Source: Stercorarius parasiticus (taxonomy: Eukaryota; Chordata; Aves; Charadriiformes; Stercorariidae). From it: a DNA stretch of 64,000 bases. Both the position numbers and the translations under genes were made by a program. Numbering within the stretch: the first letter of the stretch is position 1; the number at the start of each line of letters is the position of its first letter. A model generated the notes under the pieces. The model saw only the letters and a program-made list of their open reading frames with translations, ran no database searches and was not told the origin of the DNA. The stretch spans positions 399,051-463,050 of the forward strand of contig VWZL01000274.1 of assembly GCA_013396915.1 (NCBI GenBank), in the 5' to 3' direction. Of this stretch, positions 35,831 to 49,681 are shown piece by piece.

Positions 35831-38800
35831 TTTCTATTTCCCCTTTGACCCACCCAACAAAATGATAAATGCCCATATTTTTTCACTGTCCTATATTGTA
35901 AGTCCCAAAAATGTTGCTCTTCTTGTATCTCAGTTCACAAATAGGGACAGACATTTGCTGATGTGCAGGGGAGTTTATATTTTTAAGCATTTGTGGCTTT
36001 GCTTGCTCACCAAAGGCAGTTTGGCATGCTATTTTCAACCTGCCAAAGAGCATACAGGTAAGGGACTCATCCAGACTGAATTTCTTTTCAAGAAGTTCAG
36101 CCATGATTTTAATTGACCGGACTGGAACACGGTTGTGCAAACGGTAAACATTTGATGAGACCATGAGAGAAGGGTTTGTAATCTCGACCTTAGGAGTTGC
36201 TCAAAATTACTGACCTCAGAAAAATTAGTATATTTGTAACTTTATGTCTGCAGGAATTGGTTCCTCAAGAATTTGTTCACTGAGTAAAAAACACTGAGAT
36301 CTAAACAACAAGGCAATTTAGAAGAAAATTTGTCAGTTTTGCATTTCTCCTCATTTACAGTGATTGCTCACATTTTCAGGGAAGAGACCTAGCTCAAAAT
36401 GCTTGTATGTATGTAAATCCCTGCACCTTCTCTCTCATGAGAAATGTGAGAGTTGTCTTGTTTCGTGACATATACATTAAGCTAAGGTCTAAGAACATCA
36501 GCCTCACACAAAGGAATAAAATAGGTGTTTAAATTTGGCACAGCACCCCCTTCACACATGCGTATCATCAATTCCCCAACATCTGTAGCACAGTTAACTT
36601 AGAGCTTTTTTTGGTGTGTGTTAATTTAGCATGTACACGAAGCACCGACAGCATATTCTAGGCTGAGGGCCCGATCCTTGGCCCTCCTCCCACTCCGCAG
36701 AGCAAACACAGCACAGAGGTGTCGACATTTGTTAGAGCTTTGCAGCTGGAAATTCCCCACGTGTGATGAAGTGCCCAACACAAGCCCACCCAATGGATTA
36801 GATCTCATCCTGCCCTGATGCAGCTCCCTTGGTGGTGTCTGGGGACAGTACTGGTGTTGAACCCGAGCTTGGTGTGTTACAGAGGGGGAGGACTTCACTG
36901 TCAGAACACAACCAGCTAACAGGCACTGACATTTACAGATACAAAGAATCCAGAAGATGCATGAGAGCAGCACAAAGGCCGCACTATTTCAGATCAAAGG
37001 TCTACGTAACCCAGAATCCTCTCTCTAGCCATGGTCAAGAGCAGATGCTCAAGCGTGGAGGGCAAACATGGCTGAGAATTCCTACAGCATGCCCTCTCGG
37101 CATGTTGCCAAGAGTCTGGGCTCAGCTCCAACAGGGATGTGGAGCTCCTAACTTCTCACTGATTTCAGCAGTTCCAAGCACATCTCACATCATTTGATTT
37201 TAGCAGGAAACCAGAAACTTCAGTAGAAATAAAGAACTGTAGGATATAGACTCTATTTTTTAAAAATCTTGCACCACTCTCCCTGAAAAACAAAACACAG
37301 CTTCATTCCTCACCCCACCCCTGATTGTAAAGAGGTTTTTCCAGCTCCTGAAATGTCTGAAAAACTGCAGACGGAATTTATGGAACAGTAAATGTCTACC
37401 CTGAAGATAAATTCAAGAATACTTGGAAACAAGAGCAATATTGAACCTTCCTCCTCCAGCAAGAGCTGACTGCAGTATCCCTGTGCAATAAAATACCTAC
37501 CAATAACCTCATGGGAAAAGCCGAAATGGTAGAAATGCCAGGATAGCATGCACCAGGAAGCCAGGGAATTCAGAGTAAAGAGAAGTCCCAGGATTGGTCC
37601 TAGAATGCTAAATCTAGGACGTTATCATGGACTTTCTTCCTGTGTCCGCCTAGCAGATTATAGCTAACTAGTTTTTCTTGTGAGGAAGAACAAAATGCAT
37701 TTCTGTAGTGTGTCCATCTAAGGACATAAATGTTTTTTCTCGCAATCCCCTTTCCCAGAACAACACCACAGCAAACATCCCCTGCTCCTGTAACTGGGAA
37801 GGAGGGGAAGGAATGTGCCTGGACCAAGCCATTCTGCATGAGAGGCCAGTATCTGATGTGCTGGCTGGTAAACGACACAGGAAGATTTTCTCTGGATTTA
37901 CAGCCTCGTCAATTCTGCGGGGGCCATAGTTTTCCCTTTTACATTTCTTGGAGGTGTTGCATGCACTCTCAAACAAGTGATCTGATGTGGAAACAAAAGC
38001 CCTTCAGATCTCCCACAGAAGGTAGCTTTTTCCTCCCAGCAAACACCCTGACCAGGTGGACTGCCTGCAGCTGGGATGCAGGAGCAAATTGTTTAAAGGT
38101 CGTAAAAACCCTTGGGCTTAGCTTTTATTTGTAGAAGAAAAACCCAGGTGGCAGATGCCTCCCTGCACTCCTCCTAACATGTGCCAGTGAGAGTGAACCT
38201 GCCTGAGAGTTGTCTACAGTACAGGTGAAGAAGAAATCATCTGGGTTGGCTGTATAAAATATATCTTTATGTAGACATTTCTGTGGAGGTCTTTATAGGG
38301 ATGTCTTAGCACCTCATAGACCTTAAGAAAGGGAGGGTCAGTTCCCTGAAAGTAGACATCTGGTCACTGTAGGTCTGTGGGGTACCTGCCTGGCCTCCAG
38401 CTGCCATCTCAGAAATACATGGGTCTATAAGCTTCTTGTCATCACCTGGCAGGCATGCTGCATACCCAAGCTGTTCCAAAAAGCACTAGGAACCTATACC
38501 TAGGCACCCAAATTCCACCCAAAGGGTTCTGTCCTGGCTTTTTATTCGTATTTTAAGGATGGAGGAACCAAGGTGAAGTGTTATTCTGGACAATGGCTGC
38601 AAGAACATCCTCTCGTTCTGGATGAAGTGGTGTCTGGGAGGCCAAACCTTGTTTGAGAAGATGCTGAATGCTGCCAGCTCCAGCTGACCTCATTGCCTGG
38701 TGTGAATGTACTGGCCTTTGGAAAACAGCTGCTGAAGGAGTGCTGTGGCACTGAGACCTATTTATAGAATTTGGGATTACACAGAAAGTCTGTATTAAAG

Positions 38801-40017
38801 ACAAGGCTAAGCCTGGGCTCTTAAGCAGTGCAGTTTACTGCTATAGCTGCAGTGATCCTCATCTACAATGGCTCCTTGTAGAGCCATTCCCTGCTGAGGG
38901 AATTGCAGACATTGCCAGAGATAATTAATATTCTCTGCCTTCCTTTTACCTACTCCAAGTCACGGAACTGACCCCAAGCTCCACACAGGACACAGCACAT
39001 GCCTGCTCTTGCACCCTGCACTGAATTGCCCTGGACATCTCTGTGCTGCCTTTAACCCCCATGAACATGTACACACTTAGACATCCAGCACCGCAAGCAC
39101 CATTTAACTGCTCTGTACCTTCATCTCTGCCTAAGCCCAGCTTGATTTTAGTTCCATGCTTGGAGCAGGTGGTAAGGGATGTTGCAATGATCTATGCAGC
39201 TTACAGCCAATGGCTCTGGGAAAGTATCTTGGGTGTCTATGGGGAAGCCTAGAATTTCTGGCATGTACATATGCAAGGCAGCAGCAACATAAACAAAAGT
39301 AGCTGAAGCACATAGTATGGCATCTTCTGTCTTGATTGACACAATGACAGTTGTATCGGAGCATTGATTGAGAAAATAAGGAATGATTTGGCTGATCTCT
39401 ATTGCCCCTGCTTTGCCGCCTGGGGCCTCAGGAGGAAATTGCTGGGGAGAGATCAACACTAAAAAGCAGCAACCTCAGTTCCAGGCATGGAGAGTTCAAG
39501 GCTATCAGATCCTTGGTGGCCTGGGACTGCTGCCTCTAGAAGGGTCAATACAGAAAGGATTAACTCACTGGCAACGGGCCCAGTGAACGTGGGGCTTCCT
39601 TCCAAAACCTCCCAGCCTGAAGGGCTTTATTCAGCCCTAGCTCCAGATGCTACAAAACAAGAGGAACAGGAATTTCCCAAACATTTACTCTACTAGGGTT
39701 GTGAAGCTGGAAGAGAGAGGGGGAGGGTCATGGTCATCAGGGAAAACAGCCCAGATCAGCAAGGCAGGACACTGCAGTGAAGTAGGGGCACAGACAGGTG
39801 AACAAGAGCTACCTGGGTGCTGACTCAGAGATGTCAGCTTCCTTAATTTCAAGTGCCTGCAAGCCCAGAGATTGCTTAGGGCATGCTCAGCAGCTGCCCT
39901 TTCCATCCAGTCTCCCCTATTTCTTATTTATGCCACCCTCTATCCCCCTTCCCATCCCTCAGCCTGCCTCACACATTTATACTTTGTTGATTTCTGGATA
40001 TTTTTTTTTAATTTTTG

Positions 40018-40115
40018 CTCCTCCAGCTCTTCACTTCTCCTTGCCTTTTCTCTCCTTTTGTCTCTTTCTTGTCCTGCTCTCTCTCTGTTCTGCCTTTTCT
40101 TTTTCTCATCTGTAG
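40018..40115 (+). repeat. Polypyrimidine (C/T) tract
   Basis: About 100 bases are almost entirely C and T on the plus strand, rich in CTCTC and TTTCT units. It is low-complexity DNA, possibly able to form triplex structure. Confidence 0.75.
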
Positions 40116-40499
40116 CCTGCCCTTCCCAGATCCTCCACTCCATTGGAAGCACCTACTAGGAAAGGGAGTCTCAGGTGGCCCATTAGAGGTGTGTAAGCAC
40201 TGGCATTGCCCTTGGGCACATAGAACCTGCATCCATACAAGATGCAGGCCAAGATGTCCCATGAGGTCCTTCCTCAGCGATGGCCTTTCATTCAGGAAAG
40301 AGGGCTCAGAGATATCTGCCATCCATGTCCTCGGCTCTCTGGGAGTGTCTCTGTCCCATCAGACAATTCTTTCAGCATCTCTGCATGACCTTCAGACAAT
40401 ACTAGCTCCTCTCTAACATTCTCTTAGAAAACATGTAATTTATAAGAGCTATAAAGTTGTGGAGATTAAAAAGTACATGAAGGTTTGTGGCCTCTAAGG

Positions 40500-40745
40500 T
40501 TACACAGTACAGGGAAGGATCTTCTGGGCTGAATCCAGTCCCTGTTATCACACAAATAACCCTCTGATTCTGCACCTCTTTCATCCAATCTGCTGGCAGG
40601 CTCTTCCAAAGCCTGGCTGCTTAAAAAGTTAAGGACTTTCACCTAATTGCCACCTCAATTTACTCTTCATTTATCCCTAATTTGCTCTTGCATGATACTG
40701 TCTATGGTGTAATGAATCTCTTCTCCCTCACTTAGAGACAAAACT
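40500..40745 (-). repeat. Old CR1-like LINE relic
   Basis: On the plus strand it reads GGCAGGCTCTTCCAAAGCC, CTTTCACCTAATTGCCACCTCAATTTACTC and TGAATCTCTTCTCCCTCAC. Reversed ancient CR1 copies show the same succession (failed-to-spell variants of CCTAATTTCCAACC and CTCTTCTCCCTCCC). Confidence 0.5.
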
Positions 40746-43700
40746 ATGAGCTAGTGTTTCGTGGAGTTTTTGCATATTTAGCAATGACAAACATTTTGAT
40801 GCTTGTATGTCCAGTGCAGTTTGTATAGAAGTCATGAGCAGGACTATCAGCTACGGCCCCATCATGCAACCTTCAGTGTCATCCTTCATCTGTTTCTACT
40901 TGAATGGGGTTATCTAGCTGGTGCCATCTAACTCTGGAAGGTTACACTTCATTTAGATGTATTGAGTAAATTCTCAGCTCCACTGATACTCCATCTTCCA
41001 ATGGCAGGGCTAAAAGGGCACAGGATTGTTTATGTTGGTTTCAAGCTCAATCATAATGTAGGGTTTTGTCTGAGTGGAAGTGCAGAACTGGAGCAGCTGG
41101 CAGAATTCAGAAAAACTATAGGATTCCCTTCAGATCAAAGGCAGACACTTTCTTCTTCATTCCCACAACCGATGTTAAGGAACTCTGTTGTATGCTTCAA
41201 AAAAAAAAAAAAAAAGAGTCATGGTTTCATGGTTTCCTCCCCCATGTCTTCTCTTTTTTTCATTGGATCTGATTGAAAATTTCTCATCAAAGCTTTTCAG
41301 TGGACATTTGAGCTCTTGATGAAGAGAAAAAAGGTCTCAGTGCCCTTGGAAAGATTCAATTTTTCACTGAGTAAACAAACCAAATTATTTTTAGATAAGA
41401 GCAGCAGAGTCAGGGGAGAAAAGCAGGAGGATACTGGGTCTTAGTGGAAAGGCAGTATGTTATGTGTCAAAATGGAATATTTTTCAACATGCTGTACAAG
41501 CTCATCAAAAGTTCCTTAATTTCAACTTCTGAAAATCTCCAATGTCCACCCCAAAAAAGTGCTGAAAAGTAACAATTAGTATTTGCTTGCCAGTCTGTTA
41601 ACTCCATTGCTCCTAGACACGAGACAGGCTTCTGAGTGGGGACTTTTATCTGTCTGAAGTTGAGATACATTCTTTTACCTGTGTTCCAGAGTTAAAGTTT
41701 TGTTTCAAGGAATCCCAACTTGATCCCACTTTTTGACATCATATGGGGTTTTGTTAGATGGCCATTTGCCCATTACCTATCAGAGCAGTCATATGCAATA
41801 TTAGGAGAAAGCTCCCTTCTCTTCAAAAAGCTCCCAATCCAAGGAGAAACCTCCCTTTTCTCACAGATGGCTGACAGCAGAATATTGCACTGAGGAGCTG
41901 AGAGCCCATGTGGTGCATAAACCTGCCTCTTCCTCCAAGACCTGGGAATTATCTGGTGTCTGGATAATCTTTTTTCAGAAATAGGGGTCTTGAGCCCTTA
42001 TAAATACAGAATTGTCACCAGAGCAGAAGCAAGAGTGCTCTGCAGCTGAGCAGACCCAGCAGCAAGAAGCAGCTTGAACCTGCCTAAACAATCCTGGCAT
42101 CCAGCAGCTGGCAGTACTCATAGTCGGACTCCCAGATCCTGAAGATACAGACACGTTCATGCTGCAGGCTGGAGGAGCACGGTTATATCAAAAGTTGGGT
42201 ATTTTTCTAAAAGCCACCCAGAGGAAATGAGGGCTGCCAAATCCCAGCGACCTGAATAAGAACCATAGTTCAGCTTCCCACCCTGGATTCAGTTCTGTAC
42301 GGGCCGTGAAAAGAGGAATAACCTGAAGAACAAAGCCAGGTGAAGTCTGTATGGAAATGCAATGCAGGTCTGGTGCCAGGGCTTTGAGGCAGATGGGATT
42401 ATTGGAGGAGTTTCATTTTGATATCAGGCCACTCTCCTTTGCAAGAGCTGGTGCTGGTGATGAATTTTGCACTGCTGAGTTATGCTGTCCTATGTGACTG
42501 TAGCTCTGTTTATTTTGAAATCTTGCTGTGGTGGAGGGAATTTACGAGCCAGCAATATTTCTACTTTATGGCACTTCCTTCGTCCACATTCCTTCGTCTG
42601 GTCATTTACACGGGCCGGGCCCACGAGGAGAGGTCAGAGGGGCACCCAAGTGGTATCTAGAGGCTCAGAATGGAAACATGTTTTCTCACGCACAAATAAA
42701 TAAGGGAGAAATGTTTCCATTGCAGAAGAGAAACAAAGGCTGGGATCGCAGCAGAAACCAACCAGGGAACAGCAGGCTGCCCAGCCAAGGCAATTAACAG
42801 CATTTAACAACAAGCACACACTGTACATAACGTGTCTATTCCAGTGACACCCTCTTTGACTTTGGTGCATTTTAAGTTTGATTGCTTTAAATAGTCAGTA
42901 GCTGAAATGCAAAATACAGATGCAATTATAACTGAATCTGAATGAACAACCAAGGAACTACCCGAGGGGCAGGCACGTGTCTCCCCTGGGCTGCATCTGA
43001 ACATAAAACAGCAACTCCCCTTGGATCACAGCTGAGGATTTTACATTTGAAGGGACAACAGATAAAAAATAAGTTCTCCAAACTGATTCCCCATCGCTGC
43101 CCTTCTCAAGACTTGAATGAGCATCCCAGCTGGGAATACTGTTCATCTAGAGCTGCCTGAAATCTGAATCTCACCTAATTTCCTCATCTAAAACTCTGCA
43201 GCAAAACGAGGAGGAGATCTGCAAATTGTAAGTGTATAAACCCCCAGACAATCCCACCAAAAGATCAAACAACCACCGAAGCCTAAGAGATCTACAAGAT
43301 CAGCACAATCTTCCTAACATACCAGGACACCCAAAAGAGCAATGGGACTAGCATCATGGCCGGGGTAGTTCTGATTGGGCTCTGGTTTCCAGCTGGGTCA
43401 GCAAGGTGCCACAGAATGGTGTAAACCCAGGGGAAGCTCTGTCACCAATGCTTCTCATCCAGCAGAAAGGACTGAGCTCTGCTGATGTTATTTGGCCATG
43501 TATATCTGCGCTGCATGTCTGACCTTCACTGCAGAGGACTTCCCTCCTCCACATGTGTGCAGGACACCACCTGCAGTGAAGGGTCTCAGCCACTTTAGTA
43601 CTTTCCACATATTTGTTACAAGTCCAGTTGGTCTTACTTCTGCCTTCCCACCCCAAGGTGGTTGTATTTCTGCTTTAGATTAAACAAGCAATTCCCACAC

Positions 43701-46700
43701 AGGCAATTTGTTAAGTGTCCTACAATGACAGACAATACCTTAGAAAGGCACAAAGCATTGATTTATCTGAGGTTATTGGATACAGCACGTGGTTTAAATC
43801 AGATTCTGGTCCATGACAGTGATATAAGGGAGAACCCTGCTTAATGGTAGTGAAGGGAGCACATCTCCCTTCCTTAATCACACACAGATTTCCAATTGGG
43901 TAGAGGCTGGACTGCCTATTTGTCCTTCATTATATAAACCATAAACACACGCTCGGATACACAGAGCTCGTCCACTCTAATCATCTATCAAGAATTCCAG
44001 ATTCCTTCTGTACAATCCAAAGACTTCTTTATTATCACATCCTTTCCTAAAAATGTATACAAACTAACTTCTGTTCTCATCCTATTCTCATCTTTTCCTA
44101 GCTGAACTGAAAAGGTCAGGTTCCCAAGGAAGCTGGTTCTGAGGCTCTATGTAGTTGTTCTCATCTGGATAAGTACAGCAGAGTCACTTGCAGAGATTTT
44201 AACATTCATCAGGCTCAATTCTGTGAAATCCTCTTCTACTCTACTGCTAAAATAGTCCACGTGAGTGCCACTCATCAGCTCCAGTGCAAAGTCAGCCAGA
44301 TTAGTTTATGCCATCTCTGAGTAGCAGCTTAGTATTGCACTGAAAGACATGAAAAGCGCTCATCTAAATCTCTTTCACAGCTGGATGGTTGTGAGATAAA
44401 CTCTTCTTACTAAAAGAGGTTCAATGACAAATGGTTGGACAAGTGTTATCTTACATTGCCATGCCATTTTAACAGCTATGTCAAAATCTAAATCAGATGG
44501 GACATTTATAAAGGCACAAACAGAATTAAGTGCCTGTTTCTCAGTGCCTCTCATAAGGAGTTGGACACCTCATAGATATTTGTGGCTTTGAAGACAGAAT
44601 CCAAATACTGGTCATTTGGGTCTTGCCTGAAATATTCTTGCTAAGTTTTTTCTGGCAAAGCCAATTCTGACAGAAAGATTCAGAGAAAGCTTTTGAAATT
44701 CCATTTGCCATTGGATGTAACTCAGACACGACATTTGTAATGTCATCTGAGAAGGACTGCTGACGTGAACAAGAGTGTTGGCAGTGACTTCCATGGGACC
44801 AGGATTGGGTCCAGTTTTCACATTTCCTAGGCATTCTTTGCTAAACATTATTTTACATAAAGAAGCATTTGTTTGGACTCCAGATGTTCAAGTAACCTCC
44901 TGTCACTTTTTGTCTGCATCCCAGCTCTCCCATCTGTGATCTGAAGTGTTACAAGGAAAAAGTGGAAGGATTTATTTTGATCTCCCTTCCATCTGTTTTA
45001 CACTCCACTGACTCCCCTCTTGATTTGTACCAGGGTTTGAGAACAGGGCTAAAGCATAGCGGGTGCAATTCTGCACTGCTCATACCACTGTAAATCCAGA
45101 AGACAGAGCATTCACTCTGAACAGACCTTAGGCAATTATTCGCAGAGTTATTTGGGATAAACAGTTCTGATTCAGGAAATCAGCAAAACTTGTGCGGGCA
45201 CTTGTTCAGGGAGAGGAACATCTGCTATGAAACACTTCAATTGTTACCAGTGCTTAACAGATGGGCACTGCTGAGGCTAATGATTGTGAAATATGAACTT
45301 TACGATGCTTCTGAGCAACCCACAGTAAAGTTACTGCAGCACGTCCAGTGCTGACATCTCTTTATTTACTCACAGAGTGCTCTGAAGGCAACCCTGACCT
45401 GTAAGCCCTGGGGCTTTTGCATAGGTGCCAGACTTGGTTACAGGATAGGAAGCTTATGAATACTTCCCTTAATGACTGTGCTTATAATCAAACTTATAAG
45501 ACAACCTGATTTGGGCCAGAATGGCCCCTGGTCATTGATGGCAAATGCTCCTCATGAGTGTCAAAACAGCTGTATATGCTGGGGAGGGTGTCTTCTCCCT
45601 CTAATTCCTAAGAAGCACTCCTCTGCTCCAGGGCCTGTACCAGAATTCTCCATGGCTGATGTGGAGAGGGGATGTCTGAGGGCAGAGAATGGTCCTTGCT
45701 AGCTTGAAACCTGACAAAAACGAGTGTCAGGGAAGTCTGCAGGCACCTAAGATGAATATAGAGTTTGCACCAGCTTCCACAGTTCAGGTATTTATCTGAC
45801 ACTGCTGAGTGGGTGAAGATGCTTCTGGAGGCAGTTGGAGACTCCTGATTCCAGCATTTAATTCTGTAAGTACTTTGTGCTGCAGAATCCCAGCTGGAGG
45901 GAGCGGGATCACGAGCATATGAAACAGGGAGGTTTGAATTCCAAATGTGTAAAAGGTATCCAAAAACCATACGGAGGAAAGCAAATCAAACCAAAAAACC
46001 CCACACCACCGTCCAAGAAATTCAGAATGACAAAAACCTGCTTCCATCTTCACTCTGGCTCGGCAGAAATGGGAAGCAGATCCAAAGTAGTGGGGGGTGG
46101 TTTTTCACCCCTTTACACTGCAAGAAAAAATTCTCGGAGCACTTTGTCGGAAAGAAATCATTAACACAGGAAACAAGAATTAACAGAGACTGCAATAATC
46201 CTTGCTACAAATGAGATAGACACATTTTGCCTCCCAGCTGCATCATTGGAAATCCACCAAGGGAAGCTTTCTGGACACAAAGATTCTCCAGGGCCTGGTG
46301 CACAAGCCATGTCACAAAGATTACAGGAAGTCGACTGCAATGTAGCATTAACTTTTTCTTACAGGAGACCTGAAAAATTCCATGCCTGGTCCAGAACAGA
46401 ATCCCTTGGTGCTCGGCTGTCCTGTTCCTCCCCAGGCCTGGCTGCTGGACCAATCCTAACACAGCCAGCAGCTCAAGGTGATATCACTTGCTAAGTATGA
46501 AGTTTGGCATTAAAATGCCTTGTTCTTTCTCATTTTGCTTGCCAGCACTATCCCTCAGCTCTAGTCAGGGCCTCTTTTTTGCCTGAGAACTAAATTTAAC
46601 TGAAATAGTAATAAAGATACTTTGCATGCTCATCTGACACTAAGAGAGAAGAATTGGTGGACAGATTATTGGCATGTGGAATGATCTCTTTTCAGACTTT

Positions 46701-47652
46701 CCGTAATACTGTGGCTATTAAACTAAAAGATCATTAATAATCCACCATTTAGCTTGTTTTTGAAGGGTGGAGGAAGGACTGAGAATATACGGATGAAGAG
46801 ACCGAGGGGAAGAAGCTGGAAGCTTTACGTCCTCCTGGCAGCAGGCAGGGAGACAAACCCCAGCTGTGCATGTAGCACACTTTGATGTATTTATAAGGCG
46901 TTGCAATAGCACAGTCGTTTCCAAATGTATTTACTCACGGTGGTAGTCCAGCCAGCTGGTGTGTCTGTGTGCTAGTCAGATATCCAGCCTGGGAAAGATC
47001 CCTGGTCAGCAAAAGAAGATGATACTGGAACAGGGGCTGTGAAGAAGCCTAGCTGTTTCCTTCAGAGAGTGTCTCCTGGTGAAAATGTGAGGGTTTGCTT
47101 TTAAATTTTGCTTTTATGACAGGAAAATCCGGCATGGGCTTGGGGGATGTAACATTCTGCCGCTTCTCTTTCTTGCACTAAGAGAAGCATGAGAGCTGAG
47201 ATACTCTGTGCTCACTTAAGCGCAAAACGACAATCTTCAGGTTTCTCTCTTTCTCTCTCTTCGTGCTCTTTTTTATTATCATAAGCAAGATACTCCCTCA
47301 CCTCTGAAACTGGAACTGCATATCAAAGGGAAGAAGTGTACAACAATAGCAAGTAGAAGACAGAGTTCAAGCTTCCTCCCTCCCATCAAGCGAGAAATTA
47401 ATTTTGGGAAAGTACCTCACATAGCCTTCCAAATTTTCCAAAGCCCTCCAAATCCACAATACTGGATTTAGAAATGCGGTACAAATAGGGGCTGCTCAGA
47501 GCCTGGGCTCTCAACGCTGTTATGCATCACAATCAATTTATCTCATACTGTTTCTCTGCTGCCCAATAATTAGTGCACGTGAGCTGCAGTGGGCCTGGCA
47601 GTGATCCCCAACTGTCTTTAGTAACAAAGGGGAGCCTTTGGTCTAACTGGAG

Positions 47653-47704
47653 ACCCATGAAGGCACCCATGAAGTTACCACTTCATAAAGGTAGTCACTT
47701 CATG
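47653..47704. repeat. Short direct and inverted repeat cluster
   Basis: ACCCATGAAG occurs twice in tandem, and CATGAAGT (47668-47675) is inverted as ACTTCATG (47697-47704). A second small hairpin, GAAGT-TACC-ACTTC, is nested. There is no poly-U run or other sign of a known RNA. Confidence 0.5.
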
Positions 47705-49637
47705 CCATAGCTCTTGATTTCCCTGGGTAATTGGTTGTCTTTGGGGACTCTTACACAATGTTTAATGCTGTGCCAGGCACAGGAGGAGCTCGTAAGACCA
47801 TTTGACACTGTTCAGCCCTGGGACAGGTGAAGGTGCTGGTTCTCACCTGACAGATGCAACAATCTCTGCTACATTCACATTTTCCACATCTTCCCTCACA
47901 CTCTGCCTGGACTGTCCTGATGCAACTAAGGCTATATACGCATCCAAGGGAGTAGCTCTTATTCCTGCAGGTGATTCAAGAAGAAAAGTGCTGGCTACCT
48001 CTTTACAGCATTGAGAAGACTGTACTTGGCCAGGATCAGCATCAGCCAGGTCACCCCCCTCGCTGGTGCTCAGCAGCAGCTGGTGTCATTGTGCCTGTAA
48101 CACGGTGGCTGCTCTGGCTTCACTCAGCAAACTCCCACCCAGCTGGCAGAGAGCACCAAAGGGATTTGGTAATTATCTGCTAAAGTCTCAGGCTCTCAGC
48201 AGGTGCCACCTGCTGTGGCCAGCACTGCCACATTCAAAAAAGGCCACTTTGCTCCCCATCAGGTTTGACCCTCTTTTTATATGCCAGTGCTCTTCTCAGA
48301 TACAGCAACCAATGCCACCGCAGGTTGGAGGGGGAGAGCCCTGCAGTGGGAATGCATGCTGCTTTCTTTAAAAATCCATTCTATGAAAGACTGCCCCTGG
48401 AAAGGAATTTTTGCCTTTGGCTCAAGATCTCCTGTGCCTGGACAAGTCGTCTCAGCAGACAGAGAGTGCACTGAAATAGAAATAATGGAAAGAGTGAGAG
48501 TGCCTTCGTCTAGCATGCAGGACTGAGGCTGCCGGAGCGGCAGGCTCTTCCCTTGCTGCATGAGAACACGGCGCGTCTCATGGGAAACTGCAGCCCTGTA
48601 ACCCTGACGTGCGAGTGCCCGGCCTCACGAATGGGTTGTGAGGGGCTGACACATCTTCACAGCTTCTCTCCTGACTGCTACCCTTTCGTACCTCATTATT
48701 CATGTTTATTCTGAGGTATGTTTTGGCTGGGTGGGAGAATATGTTTTTTTTTTCTTTACAATTTTTTCTTTCTAGAGAGTGATCAGAGCTCCCATTCCTC
48801 CTGTAGGCCAAATTCAAAGACTGATGTACAAGACAATGTAAGATGGACACCTTATGCTTCCTTATCACCTATCTACATCTCCAGGCAGATATGTAAAACA
48901 CTCTAATTACATACCTGGGGCAGAAACAAGCATCATTTCAATTAGAAAACTTGTCTCTGACTGGCATCTTTTNCTTCTCTGAGCCACTGCAGCGATCAAT
49001 TACAGCAAGGTACAAATGATACCTTAACTTCACAGATAATTCAGGCCAAATTCAGAGGTGATACGAAGGAATCAAAAGTGGAATTAATAATGGAAGAGTC
49101 CGGAGCGACTCGCTCCCACGTCATGTGCTGTCAGGAGCCTGGAGGAAAGCGTGACACATACAAATCCAAACTTCCTCTTTGACCTTTCTTTACCAACACA
49201 TCATTGTAAAACTGCTCAACAAAGACAGACAATACTTTCTTATACAAAGGCTTTGCAATAGTTATGCTCCTGCCATAAGCTATTGATGAAACTGTTCAGA
49301 ATGGAATAATCATTTGATTTGCTGCCTTCAGTCATGCAAAGACAAAATATCCTCACAGTAAGGCATCAACGTTTCGGAAAAAGAGGTAGGACAGCCCTCT
49401 CCTCGTGATAACTAGCATGGCTGTAGCATTGCTGATTTTGCACCGTTTGCATTGCATTCACCCCAGAGATTTCCAGAATGGACCTGGGTGCTACTAAGCT
49501 AAGTTCTGCACCCACACACAGAGCAGGCAGTTCCTAGCCCTATAGAACTTTCAGAATTAAGTCAGTTTTAATTTCTGTAGCTCTTTCTCATGCCACCCGG
49601 AACAATCCCTGCTGCTGAAGGTCAGTAAAATGTCATC

Positions 49638-49681
49638 TTTTTTTTTTTGGCCTTTTTTNTTTTTTTTTTTTTTTTTTTTTT
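49638..49681 (+). repeat. Poly-T low-complexity run with an unresolved base
   Basis: A T-run of about 40 bases is interrupted by GGCC and an N at 49659. Another isolated N is at 48973. The run length is probably unreliable in the assembly. Confidence 0.9.
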